A stretch of DNA of 14,787 nucleotides, taken from NCBI GenBank assembly GCA_047638815.1, contig JBLIMR010000060.1:1-14787 (forward strand). Direction: 5' to 3'. Position 1 is the stretch's first letter. Each line of letters starts with the position of its first letter. The position numbers were made by a program, and so were the translations under genes. The notes beneath the pieces were generated by a model. The model had not been told where the DNA came from, searched no databases, and worked only from the letters and a program-made list of their open reading frames with translations. Origin of the DNA: JAJRRH01 sp047638815 (GTDB taxonomy: Bacteria > Bacteroidota > Bacteroidia > Flavobacteriales_D > JABDKJ01). Shown piece by piece: positions 1 to 7,800 of this stretch.

Positions 1-11
1 ATCGCCCACCA
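1..11 (+). tRNA. 3' end of a tRNA cut by the window edge
   Basis: The window opens with the last 11 bases of a tRNA: a 7-nt acceptor strand ATCGCCC, discriminator A73 and an encoded CCA. The same 11 bases recur at 463-473, where the T arm and part of the body are also visible. The 5' acceptor strand would be GGGCGAT. The anticodon lies outside the window. An acceptor of this kind with A73 is common in tRNA-Val, but that identity is only a guess. Confidence 0.75.
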
Positions 12-14
12 AAG

Positions 15-46
15 AAGATCATCTTGTATCAGGGTGATCTTTTTTT
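15..46 (+). terminator. Hairpin with T run between two tRNAs, copy 1
   Basis: A 7-bp stem, AAGATCA (15-21) with TGATCTT (35-41), encloses a 13-nt loop and runs into seven T (40-46). It lies between the first tRNA and tRNA-Val, only 2 nt before the latter. It may be an intrinsic terminator of partial strength, or a processing signal within a tRNA transcript. The large loop makes the terminator reading moderate. Confidence 0.5.
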
Positions 47-48
47 AT

Positions 49-123
49 GGGGTATTAGCTCAGTTGGTTTAGAGCGCTACCTTGACAGGGTAGAGGTCAC
101 TGGTTCGAATCCAGTATACCTCA
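49..123 (+). tRNA. tRNA-Val (anticodon GAC), copy 1
   Basis: The cloverleaf is complete. The acceptor GGGGTAT (49-55) pairs with ATACCTC (116-122), with one G-U at the second pair. The D arm has the GCTCAGTTGG pattern. The anticodon stem CTACC/GGTAG (77-81/89-93) closes loop TTGACAG, giving anticodon GAC (84-86), which reads Val codons GUC and GUU. The T arm is ACTGG-TTCGAAT-CCAGT. The discriminator is A (123) and CCA is not encoded. An identical copy lies at 511-585. Confidence 0.95.
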
Positions 124-130
124 CATATTT

Positions 131-146
131 ACGCTAATAAAAGCGT
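131..146 (+). other. Small hairpin after tRNA-Val copy 1
   Basis: ACGCT (131-135) pairs with AGCGT (142-146) around a 6-nt A/T loop, just after the tRNA and 16 nt before the GIY-YIG start codon. No T run follows, so it is not an obvious terminator. It is absent after tRNA-Val copy 2, so it belongs to the inserted DNA. It could be chance. Confidence 0.3.
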
Positions 147-162
147 TAAAAGACGATCATAA

Positions 163-417
163 ATGAAGGACAAATATTTCATGTACATCCTTCATTCGCA
201 AAGCTATGATCGCTATTATGTCGGAATGACATCAGATCTAGAAGAGCGACTGATCTTACACAATGGAAATCACATTGGATATACTGGAAAGTATAGCGAT
301 TGGCGAATCGTATATTCTGAGGAATTCGCTATAAAATCAGAAGCATATGCACGAGAAAGAGCAGTGAAAAAGTGGAAGAGTCGTAAAATGATAGAGCGAT
401 TAATAGTTGGTACTTAA
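163..417 (+). CDS. Small GIY-YIG nuclease family protein
   Basis: This 84-aa protein is essentially one GIY-YIG domain, the short UvrC-N/YhbQ-like kind. The first signature is Y8-I9-L10, followed by Y18-Y19-V20-G21. Arg29 in LEERLILHN matches the conserved catalytic Arg. The tail SEAYARERAVKKWK (59-72) is the usual C-terminal helix with the candidate metal-binding Glu (E60 or E65). Family members cut or nick DNA, and some are homing or repair enzymes. Length is normal for stand-alone forms. ATG at 163 gives the usual short N-terminus; ATG at 181 is the alternative. The gene lies between two copies of a tRNA block. Its last codons (ERLIVGT) fall in tRNA-like sequence, and after the TAA the same frame stays open for 38 codons through that tRNA remnant. 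It is probably a mobile or parasitic gene tied to the tRNA locus; its cleavage site is unknown. Confidence 0.88.
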   Translation: MKDKYFMYILHSQSYDRYYVGMTSDLEERLILHNGNHIGYTGKYSDWRIVYSEEFAIKSEAYARERAVKKWKSRKMIERLIVGT

Positions 418-473
418 GAGCATCCCGACCACAGTCGGGAGGGTCGGGGGTTCGAATCCCTCATCGCCCACCA
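394..473 (+). pseudogene. Degraded tRNA copy overlapping the GIY-YIG gene 3' end
   Basis: GAGCGAT (394-400) matches ATCGCCC (463-469) as an acceptor stem apart from one A-C mismatch. TTGGT (407-411) resembles a D loop and GAGC (418-421) the 3' half of a D stem, but the 5' half is ATAG instead of GCTC. The anticodon region is a 7-bp stem with a 4-nt loop (423-440), so no normal 7-nt anticodon loop forms. The T arm GGGGG-TTCGAAT-CCCTC, A73 and CCA are intact. The first half also encodes the end of the GIY-YIG protein. I read this as a broken tRNA, with the upstream copy ending at 1-11 being the probable functional gene. Confidence 0.7.
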
Positions 474-476
474 AAG

Positions 477-508
477 AAGATCATCTTGTATCAGGGTGAT
501 CTTTTTTT
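477..508 (+). terminator. Hairpin with T run between tRNA remnant and tRNA-Val, copy 2
   Basis: This is the same stem (AAGATCA 477-483 with TGATCTT 497-503) and seven-T run (502-508) as at 15-46, again 2 nt before the tRNA-Val gene. Its retention in both copies shows that it moved with the duplicated block. Confidence 0.5.
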
Positions 509-510
509 AT

Positions 511-585
511 GGGGTATTAGCTCAGTTGGTTTAGAGCGCTACCTTGACAGGGTAGAGGTCACTGGTTCGAATCCAGTATACCTCA
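511..585 (+). tRNA. tRNA-Val (anticodon GAC), copy 2
   Basis: The sequence is identical to the tRNA at 49-123, with the anticodon GAC at 546-548, discriminator A (585) and no encoded CCA. All arms are intact, so both copies should be functional. A perfect palindromic terminator follows about 50 bp downstream. This copy probably sits at the original end of the tRNA operon, with copy 1 made by the GIY-YIG-associated duplication, although the reverse order is possible. Confidence 0.95.
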
Positions 586-631
586 CATAATTTAAAAAGT
601 TGAGTTACTGCAAAATTCACAGGGTATAAAT

Positions 632-669
632 AAAAAAAGGTCAATTACCACAGTAATTGACCTTTTTTT
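632..669. terminator. Bidirectional intrinsic terminator
   Basis: GGTCAATTAC (639-648) and GTAATTGACC (653-662) form a perfect 10-bp stem with a CACA loop. It is flanked by seven A (632-638) and seven T (663-669), so it works on both strands. It ends the tRNA transcript on the plus strand and the SusC-SusD-PNGase F-like operon on the minus strand, whose last stop codon is 24 bp away. Confidence 0.92.
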
Positions 670-692
670 ATTTTCTAAATTTTCTTTTAGAT

Positions 693-3218
693 CTATTCAA
701 CAACCATTCGCTGCGAGATCTTACCCTCTTTAGCGATAACTTCCACCAGGTATGTCCCTGGAGCAAAAGGAGTAGATAACCTCAACCCACCACTCAAAGC
801 ACCATTAGATGTTTCAAACCGATCAATAATCCTACCCGATATATCAGAGATGATAACCTGAGCTGGTCCCAATAGATTCGGAACGACCATCACAACCTCA
901 CCATTATTTGGATTTGGATATAAACCGAGATCTAATGTTGTTAATTCATCAATCCCAACAAAAATGAATGATGAATTTAAGACATTGTCATTGGCTGCTT
1001 CGTCACCAAGCGCGGAGACCAAAACACTAAGGTTGTAATTTTCATCGACTGAACTCATGTCCACCGTTTCGATGAAGGTGTGGGTATAACTATCACCAGG
1101 AAAAATCCCAACATCAACAATGTATGTTTCTTCCAAGGTTAATTCACCGTTAATGTATGCCTTGAATGTTATATTATCTATTAGAGTGGTACCCGTGTTT
1201 GTCATTGCGATGGAGATAGTAGTTGTAGCACTCAAGTCAACAGGAGTAGCAGGAGAGTTTATGCTTACCGCAGTTCCATTAATCCATCCACCCTCAGCGT
1301 AATGTGCTGGCCCTTTTTCGACCAAAAATGCATGCAATCTGTAGTGAGGCTCCGTATGAGATCCACCATTGTACCCGGTGTTCAATAAGTTTGTGTAATC
1401 TTGAAGTTCATAGTCCAATTCAATATCATTACCAGCTGATATCTCTGATGTTATATCAACCAATAGAGGATCAACAGCTTCCCCAGGACACCATCCAGCT
1501 CTATCAAACAACCAACTTCCAGCTTGATTTGAGCAATCGTTTTCGGAACAGTCGTCATTCCACAAGTTATGTTCTTGAAATTCTGTGCCATTAACAACCA
1601 CACTATGCGTGAAATTCGAAAATTCAGCCGCATTATTCGTATTTGCTTGACCATGACCAGATACTGTCAGCCTGTAATCGGCTGCTACAGTTTGAGGGTC
1701 TATAGGAATTGTCATTGTGGCCAAATCATGACTAATAGTTGGTTCACCATATACTACGTAATCAGAGATGTAAACAGGAGTAACTTTCTGGAAGGCATTT
1801 TCAACATTTCCGGGGATGTATGAAAGACTAAGATTAACTAGCCATCCTGATCCACCCCAAACTTGTACATAAGAAATGAATTCACAATCACCTTGAAGTA
1901 CAGATTTAAAGCTTGTTACATCAACTGTCCAAGGACCACAACCAATACCGTATGGTGTAATGTATCTTGCGATTTCATATGTGATTCCATTTTTCTGTAA
2001 GGAAACTTTGGCAGGTTGATCCCAAGGATCACATCCACCGGTAGGGCAGTCCACAGAAATATTCATAAGTATTTGCTCGTATGAGCTATTATTTTCGGGA
2101 AGGCTCACATTGGTAACATGAGTTTGCCCAGCCGAACCAAAACTATGTTGTTCTTCAACAAAAATTGGTATGTTAAGATCTAATTCTGAGGCACTGTAAG
2201 TTGCACTCAAGTCATCATTGAATGTATTTCCATCGTCAGTTAAAGCGGCACTTACTGCAAGCTCATCAGTGGCTCCATTACTTAGAACAACACTCTGAAA
2301 AGTATGAATATAAAACTCTCCAGGTTGCAACTCAATATTTACAGTTTCTGAGAAGGGCTCTCCACCGTTGAAAACATAAGAAACTTCAAACGAAGAAATT
2401 GCATCGATTCCGTTATTTAAAAATCTTGCCTTTACTTGAGCAGCTCCACCAGACAGAGTGACAGCATCAGGAGAAATAATAGCATCCGTTTTGATATCAA
2501 AGCCTGGCACTTCATATCCCTCTTGCCAAGAGCCAGGATTGAAGTTTAATAGTGTACCATCATTCGTCCCCGGAGTCATATGGTTTTCAGCTATATCTCC
2601 TGTGATTTCATCCAATTTGTAGTATGCAATCAATCCGGGAGTAGTGTTAGGAAGATCGATTGATCTATCCGTGGCAATCTCTTCGTTTGTTCTAACAATA
2701 TTCCAAATTCTAACTTCATCAATACGACCTTCAAAAATACGTCCAGAGAACCCAGAACTTTCTCCAATAAGAATGTTTGTAGATGAGCTCAAGGAAGCAG
2801 GACATGGCCCTGTCCCAACCAAAATACCATCGACATAGATTTTAGACTCTCCACCAGTAAGTACTGCAGCAACATGATGCCAAGTCTGTTCACTCATTAC
2901 AGGTCCACTAGTAACTTCGGTCCAGGCTCCAGTTCCCACAGTAAAACTTAATGTTCCATTCGCTCCTGTTCTAAGCACAAAACCAGTGTTTGGATCTTGA
3001 TCTTTACCGATGATTGTTCCTTCCCAAACATTAGTTTGCCATTCATCCGCATAGATCCAAGCCTCTAGTGTGAAATCATTGGTTAAGTCGAATATGTCAT
3101 CATCTGGAAGGGAGATATGATCATCTGACCCGTCAAAGTAGAGACTGTTGTTTTGTGCGTTTACTAATGAAAAAGAAAGCACAAGGAACAGAGAGAGTAA
3201 AAATTTAGTCATATTCAT
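693..3218 (-). CDS. Secreted LamG / PNGase F-like multidomain protein with T9SS tail
   Basis: This 841-aa protein has a Sec signal peptide (1-21, ending VNAQ), a LamG/concanavalin-like domain (about 24-235), a CARDB/Ig-like module (about 243-343), a PNGase F-like region (about 350-635), a second similar Ig module (about 648-752) and a T9SS type A sorting domain (about 764-841, with YPNPNNG). PNGase F removes N-glycans by cleaving the Asn-GlcNAc amide. Shared landmarks are CDPWD (396-400), RYITPY, DVTSFKSVL, THSVVVNG and DRAGWCPG (572-579). Compared from memory with Elizabethkingia PNGase F, Asp60 is D400 and Glu206 is E532, but Glu118 is Q452. Cys pairs 51-56 and 231-252 are kept; 204-208 is lost. 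As the last gene of the SusC/SusD operon it likely acts on N-glycoproteins at the cell surface or outside. Activity is uncertain because of the Gln; a glycan-binding role is possible. Confidence 0.85.
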   Translation of the reverse strand: MNMTKFLLSLFLVLSFSLVNAQNNSLYFDGSDDHISLPDDDIFDLTNDFTLEAWIYADEWQTNVWEGTIIGKDQDPNTGFVLRTGANGTLSFTVGTGAWTEVTSGPVMSEQTWHHVAAVLTGGESKIYVDGILVGTGPCPASLSSSTNILIGESSGFSGRIFEGRIDEVRIWNIVRTNEEIATDRSIDLPNTTPGLIAYYKLDEITGDIAENHMTPGTNDGTLLNFNPGSWQEGYEVPGFDIKTDAIISPDAVTLSGGAAQVKARFLNNGIDAISSFEVSYVFNGGEPFSETVNIELQPGEFYIHTFQSVVLSNGATDELAVSAALTDDGNTFNDDLSATYSASELDLNIPIFVEEQHSFGSAGQTHVTNVSLPENNSSYEQILMNISVDCPTGGCDPWDQPAKVSLQKNGITYEIARYITPYGIGCGPWTVDVTSFKSVLQGDCEFISYVQVWGGSGWLVNLSLSYIPGNVENAFQKVTPVYISDYVVYGEPTISHDLATMTIPIDPQTVAADYRLTVSGHGQANTNNAAEFSNFTHSVVVNGTEFQEHNLWNDDCSENDCSNQAGSWLFDRAGWCPGEAVDPLLVDITSEISAGNDIELDYELQDYTNLLNTGYNGGSHTEPHYRLHAFLVEKGPAHYAEGGWINGTAVSINSPATPVDLSATTTISIAMTNTGTTLIDNITFKAYINGELTLEETYIVDVGIFPGDSYTHTFIETVDMSSVDENYNLSVLVSALGDEAANDNVLNSSFIFVGIDELTTLDLGLYPNPNNGEVVMVVPNLLGPAQVIISDISGRIIDRFETSNGALSGGLRLSTPFAPGTYLVEVIAKEGKISQRMVVE

Positions 3219-3315
3219 TTTTTATTTAAGCACCGAATTTACTAACGAGAGCCTTTGTAACCAAGATAAAAGGTATAATTCCTGTACTAATATTGGGGAG
3301 CTAGAATTAATAAAT

Positions 3316-3328
3316 CCTGCTCAGCAGG
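3316..3328 (-). other. Short hairpin in the susD to PNGase F-like gene gap
   Basis: The 118-bp gap between the two genes (3219-3336) holds a GC-rich 5-bp hairpin, CCTGC-TCA-GCAGG, just past the susD stop. No T run follows on the minus strand, so it is a possible mRNA-stabilizing or processing element and not a clear terminator. No convincing promoter was found in the gap: the nearest fit to TAnnTTTG is TACCTTTT. Co-transcription with susCD is therefore favoured. Confidence 0.35.
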
Positions 3329-3336
3329 TTAAATTG

Positions 3337-4809
3337 TTACTCAGCCCACCATACAGGTGTGAGGAAATCATTTTGAACCAACCCAACGTCCATTACGTTT
3401 TGACCATTTAAGCTCCATTCCAGAGCTGGATATGCCAATCGTTTTGGGATGGACGAAATATTGATTTCTAAGCCATCTGGATCTTTGAGAATAGGAAACC
3501 CAGTTCTTCGCCATTCGTTGAAGATTTCGATGCCATCCGTATAGATCAATGTTTTCCATTTTTCGTTAATTATATTTTCTAACGTGCCATCAAATGCACC
3601 TTCATTTTGTAAATATTCATCAATTTCAGATTGATTAACATTCATGAATTCCATATGCGCACTTACTCCGTTATTATAATATTCAGAAGGAGAAAGAGGT
3701 GTCCCAACGCCATTCAAAGATGCTTCAGCTAAAAGAAAACATACTTCGGGATAGCCTAGGGAAGTGCCTTCTAAACTTGCGTCTAAAAAGTAGTCCCCAA
3801 TATAGGAAATGGTTAAGTTGCTATATTCGATTGCATCAACTTGCGCATTTGGAATAAAACTAGGCATCCCTACATATTCGAAGGTTCCGAAGATGATGCT
3901 TTCAGGAGTGAAAGTTGCATAATTTCCAATTCTAGGATCATTATCAGAGTTTAATTTTTCAATTAAATATTGACTTGGATTTCGCATCCCTTGGCCGGTA
4001 CTATGCAACTCATAAAAGGCGCTTCTCATCGCTGATACTGATGTGTGTGGAAAATGAGCGCCCTCTTCATTGGATTGAATGAACATGTTTTCATCTATAA
4101 TATCTTGTATTACTTCTGATGATAAACCGGGGGAAATATTGGAAATTCTTGTCGCCATCCTCATGCGAATGGAATTTGCAAAACGTTTCCAATGATCTAC
4201 ATTTCCTTGGTATAACCAATCCTGCATGCCCAGTGAGGGGAGCGATGGATCAAATAAATTTTTAGCTTCCTCCAATTCGTTCAACAAGTCGATATATATG
4301 GATTCTTGCGAGTCATAAGCTGGTGTGAAATCAGGGATATTTTCATCGTTAACAAGATTGTGAGCTTCTGAATATGGTATGTCTCCCCAAAGATCCGTTA
4401 AACGATGAAAAACGTACGCTCTATAGATTCTATAAATACTGTTTTCATTGATCTTCTCTGGTTGGTCATTTGTGATTCTAATGGCTTCACTTATGTTTCC
4501 CAAGACATTCGCGTATGTAATTTGCCACGTGTTATTAAGCGCATCTGAACCAATAAAATACTCTTCTCCAAGAGACGATATTCCATTGATGTTGGCCTGA
4601 ATTTGCATCCACTTGTTTAAACCCCACATTTCTGTATTTACCCCATGGCCATAATCCGTGTGATATTTAAGTTGGGCATATGCAAATAATTCTTCTGGGT
4701 TTGCTTCAAGCGATACATTAGGGTTTTCATTAATTTCTTCAAATCCTTTTTTACAAGAAATCACGAAGAATAAAATCACGAATAATAAGATGTAGATTCT
4801 TTTCTCCAT
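3337..4809 (-). CDS. SusD/RagB-family outer-membrane nutrient-binding lipoprotein
   Basis: The 490-aa product starts with a lipoprotein signal: MEKR, a hydrophobic stretch and the lipobox VISC with Cys19, followed by KKGFEEINENPN, typical of SusD-like lipoproteins. The family is an alpha-helical TPR scaffold that caps a SusC-type transporter and hands it oligosaccharides or peptides. The text YRIYRAYVFHRLTDLWGDIPYSEA and the C-terminal EKWKTLIYTDGIEIFNEWRRTGFP are characteristic, and the latter favours the SusD-like_2 subfamily. The start codon overlaps the susC-like stop by one base (TAATG), so the two are translationally coupled. The ligand cannot be read from sequence; the downstream PNGase F-like gene suggests glycans or glycopeptides released from N-glycoproteins. 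Confidence 0.93.
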   Translation of the reverse strand: MEKRIYILLFVILFFVISCKKGFEEINENPNVSLEANPEELFAYAQLKYHTDYGHGVNTEMWGLNKWMQIQANINGISSLGEEYFIGSDALNNTWQITYANVLGNISEAIRITNDQPEKINENSIYRIYRAYVFHRLTDLWGDIPYSEAHNLVNDENIPDFTPAYDSQESIYIDLLNELEEAKNLFDPSLPSLGMQDWLYQGNVDHWKRFANSIRMRMATRISNISPGLSSEVIQDIIDENMFIQSNEEGAHFPHTSVSAMRSAFYELHSTGQGMRNPSQYLIEKLNSDNDPRIGNYATFTPESIIFGTFEYVGMPSFIPNAQVDAIEYSNLTISYIGDYFLDASLEGTSLGYPEVCFLLAEASLNGVGTPLSPSEYYNNGVSAHMEFMNVNQSEIDEYLQNEGAFDGTLENIINEKWKTLIYTDGIEIFNEWRRTGFPILKDPDGLEINISSIPKRLAYPALEWSLNGQNVMDVGLVQNDFLTPVWWAE

Positions 4810-7800
4810 TAGAAACTTAATTGAATATTTAATCCGATACTTCTTGCCGTTGGGTAAGCAGCATATTCCACACCCTGACCATTGCCATTACTATAGGTTG
4901 ATTCAGGATCGATGTTAGGAACGTTACTTTTAATTAGCCAAAGATTTCTACCACTCAATGTAAATGAAAGATTGCTAAAACCTTTATGCATATTCTTCTT
5001 AGGGTAAACGTATGTTATCGATACTTCTCGTAGCTTAACATAACTCGCATCATAGATAAAGGGTTCATGAATTTCACTTCCCCATGCTGCAAATTGACTC
5101 CAATAATCTTCTGGATCGATTAATCTAGTGCTAGCCTGACCACCAACGTCCTCACCATTTATAATAGTTCCATCTGCATATACACCATCGACTTCATAGC
5201 CACCAGTTGGTTGCCAGTTAATAATATAGTCATCCCCAACTTCTTGATTCGCACTGATGTTTTGATCCTCTCTAGCTGCTTCTGACGCATACCATTCCTC
5301 TCTACCAACTAAAGTTGCATTTACGTTACCGGCATAGCCATGTAAATACATGTTTGTTGCAGAGTAAATTTCGCCCCCTTTTTGAATGTCAATAAAGAAA
5401 TTTAGCGAGAAATTTTTGTAATCAAAGCCATTCAAAATTCCCATTTTCCAATCGGGGTTTATATCACCCAATAAAACCTTCCCTTCTGTTCGTAAAAACT
5501 TTCCATTCGCTTTCATAATATTATTCCCATTGTCGTCTTTTTGGATGCCAAAACCGAAAATTGATCCGTATGGTAATCCAGCGGTTGCACGTGTGTCTAT
5601 TCTCCATTGACTGCCTAAAGACTCTACGCGATCATCACTATTCAAAGTCACAACAAGACTTTTGTTTTTGGAGAAATTAATAATGGTGTTCCATTTGAAT
5701 TTATTGGATTTAATGAGTGTAGAAGTGACCAATAATTCAATCCCATTGTTTCTGATCTCACCACCATTAACAACGGCCAAAGTATATCCGCTTGTTGGAG
5801 AAATAGAAGACCTTGGAATGATTTGATTGACCGTTGATTCATCATAATAGGTGAAATCAACACCTAATCTATTTTTAAAAAACCTCACATCCAAGCCTAA
5901 CTCATGGCTTGTTTTTTTTTCTGGCTGTAGATCAATTAGTGGAAAAGGATTGTGGACGGATTGAAATTGTACGCCACCAATTATTTCGAGTGAATCGTAT
6001 GCAAGATTCAATAAATGTGGATCAGCGTCTTTTCCAACTTGAGCGATTGAAGCTCTTACTTTCGCAAAGGTTAGTAGATCGGACTTAGGTAATATTCTCT
6101 CCGTCAAAATATGTGCTAAACTAACGGACGGATAGAAGTAAGAATTGTTGTTTTCCGGTAAAGTTGACGACCAGTCATTACGTCCTGTAACTTCGAGAAA
6201 CCAAGAACGATTGTATTCAAATAGAACCGAACTGTAAAGAGAATTTATCCGACTTCTTGAACGAGTCAATCGGTTTTTTCTATTTTCTTGTGGGGTATTT
6301 TCTAAGGTGTAAACACCATTATTAATGAGGTTCGATCCTTCAATATCTCTTGTTTTTTGATTTCGGTCCATTCTATTGCCTCCAACATGGGTAGTCATGC
6401 TGAGCTTGTCTGAAAAGGTGTATTCAGCTGTTGCTAAGAAGTCGGCATTGACCTCAAGAAAATCAGCTTTCGCTTCGTTAAACTGACCACCTGGCACAAT
6501 GAATGATTGTGTTGTAAACCGACTGTGGCGATTTTCATCAAAAGAATCAAGTCCTATTCTACCCATTAAATTTAGCCAACTTTTGGTTTGATGAAAGAGA
6601 GAAATAGTTCCTAGTTTCCGTTGCCTATCATCATAGTTTAAATTTCGATTCAAGGTGTAAAAAGGATTTCCAATCCAACCAAATCCGGTGTACCAAACTT
6701 GCTCATTTCCTTCATCATCTTCAAAATCCATAAGCGATTCGGCACTTACGTTTCGCGGCATCATTATAATATTTCGTGCTGCATTATCACCATTACTTTG
6801 GTTCACTCTATTGTATGCCTCTTGATTGATGTAGCTAAACTTAAGGGAATAAGTCAATTTTTTAGTAATCAATCCCCCGTTACTTATATTGATGTTTTGT
6901 CGGTCAAATTTACTTGTCGGGGAAATTCCAGTATTACTAAGATCAGTAAATGAAATGCGAATAGGGTATGAGCCACCCCTCGATGCCGCAATGTTATTTG
7001 TGTTAGTATAGCCTGTTTGAAAAAACTTTTCGTAGTTATCTTCCTGCGGAGAAAATGTAGAGAGTTTTTCATTCCAGTCTATATATTCTTGCCCTAACAT
7101 TTCGGGTCCCCAACTGGAGGCGAATGTTGGAGTAGAAGGTCTGCTAGTTTCAAAAAAAGGAATGCTGTCAGCATTATATTTGAATTCTCCTCCTGTTCCT
7201 GCTCCATACTTATTTTGAAAATCCTTCAGGAAATTTGCACTTTCAACACTATAGGTTCTGTTAATGGAAAATGACCAGTCCTTGCTTCCGTTCTTGCCCG
7301 ACTTGGTAGTGATCACAATGACTCCATTCAATGCTCTACTGCCGTACAAAGCTGCAGCGCTAGGGCCTTTAAGTACCACAAGACTCTCTATATCATCGGG
7401 ATTAATGTCAGAGATTGGGCTACCATAATCAATACCACCCCAAGTCCCGCCAGTTCTAGAGGTGGTGTTGTCTATGGGAATACCATCTAATACAATGAGA
7501 GGCTGGTTATTACTGTCGATAGAGCTATTACCTCTAATTACTATTCGACTAGAAGCTCCGGGTCCACCCGAAGTTTTTTTAATTTCAACTCCTGCCAGTT
7601 TCCCTTGCATGCTGCTCACAACGTTGACATCTCTTACCACAGTAGCACTTTTCACATCCATCTTACTAACCGAATAACCCAAAGATTTTTCTTTTCTAGT
7701 GATACCCAAAGCAGTTACAACTACTTCATCTAATGTTTCTTGTGATACAAGTAATAAGACAATAATAGATGAACGATCATTGATTGGGACTTCTTGAGTT

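Larger units (their letters stand above)
1..127 (+). repeat. Direct repeat, copy 1 (tRNA end, hairpin, tRNA-Val)
   Basis: Positions 1-127 match 463-589 base for base by eye, at an offset of 462 bp. The block holds a tRNA 3' end, a hairpin with a run of seven T and the whole tRNA-Val(GAC). It probably starts upstream of the window, because the other copy has tRNA-like sequence before 463. The copies diverge at 128/590, just past the tRNA-Val 3' end. The lack of differences even in the spacer points to a recent duplication or continuing gene conversion. Confidence 0.93.
463..589 (+). repeat. Direct repeat, copy 2 (tRNA end, hairpin, tRNA-Val)
   Basis: This is the second copy of the 127-bp block at 1-127, with no mismatch seen. 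Copy 2 starts inside the degraded tRNA at 394-473 and ends 4 bp past tRNA-Val. Together the copies bracket about 335 bp of unique DNA (128-462) that holds the GIY-YIG gene. Confidence 0.93.

Noticed and set aside
394..473. A complete functional tRNA
   Set aside because: The T arm, A73 and CCA are good, but the D stem cannot pair, the acceptor has a mismatch and the anticodon arm has no normal loop.
1..589. CRISPR array or integron-like repeat structure
   Set aside because: There are only two repeats, each 127 bp and made of tRNA sequence, with one gene-sized spacer and no cas or integrase gene.
1..589. Integrated phage or ICE attachment sites at the tRNA
   Set aside because: Direct repeats at a tRNA would fit att sites, but the enclosed DNA is only about 335 bp and lacks an integrase, so a nuclease-linked duplication explains it better.
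3148..3411. Plus-strand open frame of 87 codons across the susD to PNGase F-like gene gap
   Set aside because: It overlaps the ends of two well-supported minus-strand genes, shows no recognisable motif and has repetitive low-quality composition; it is a frame shadow.
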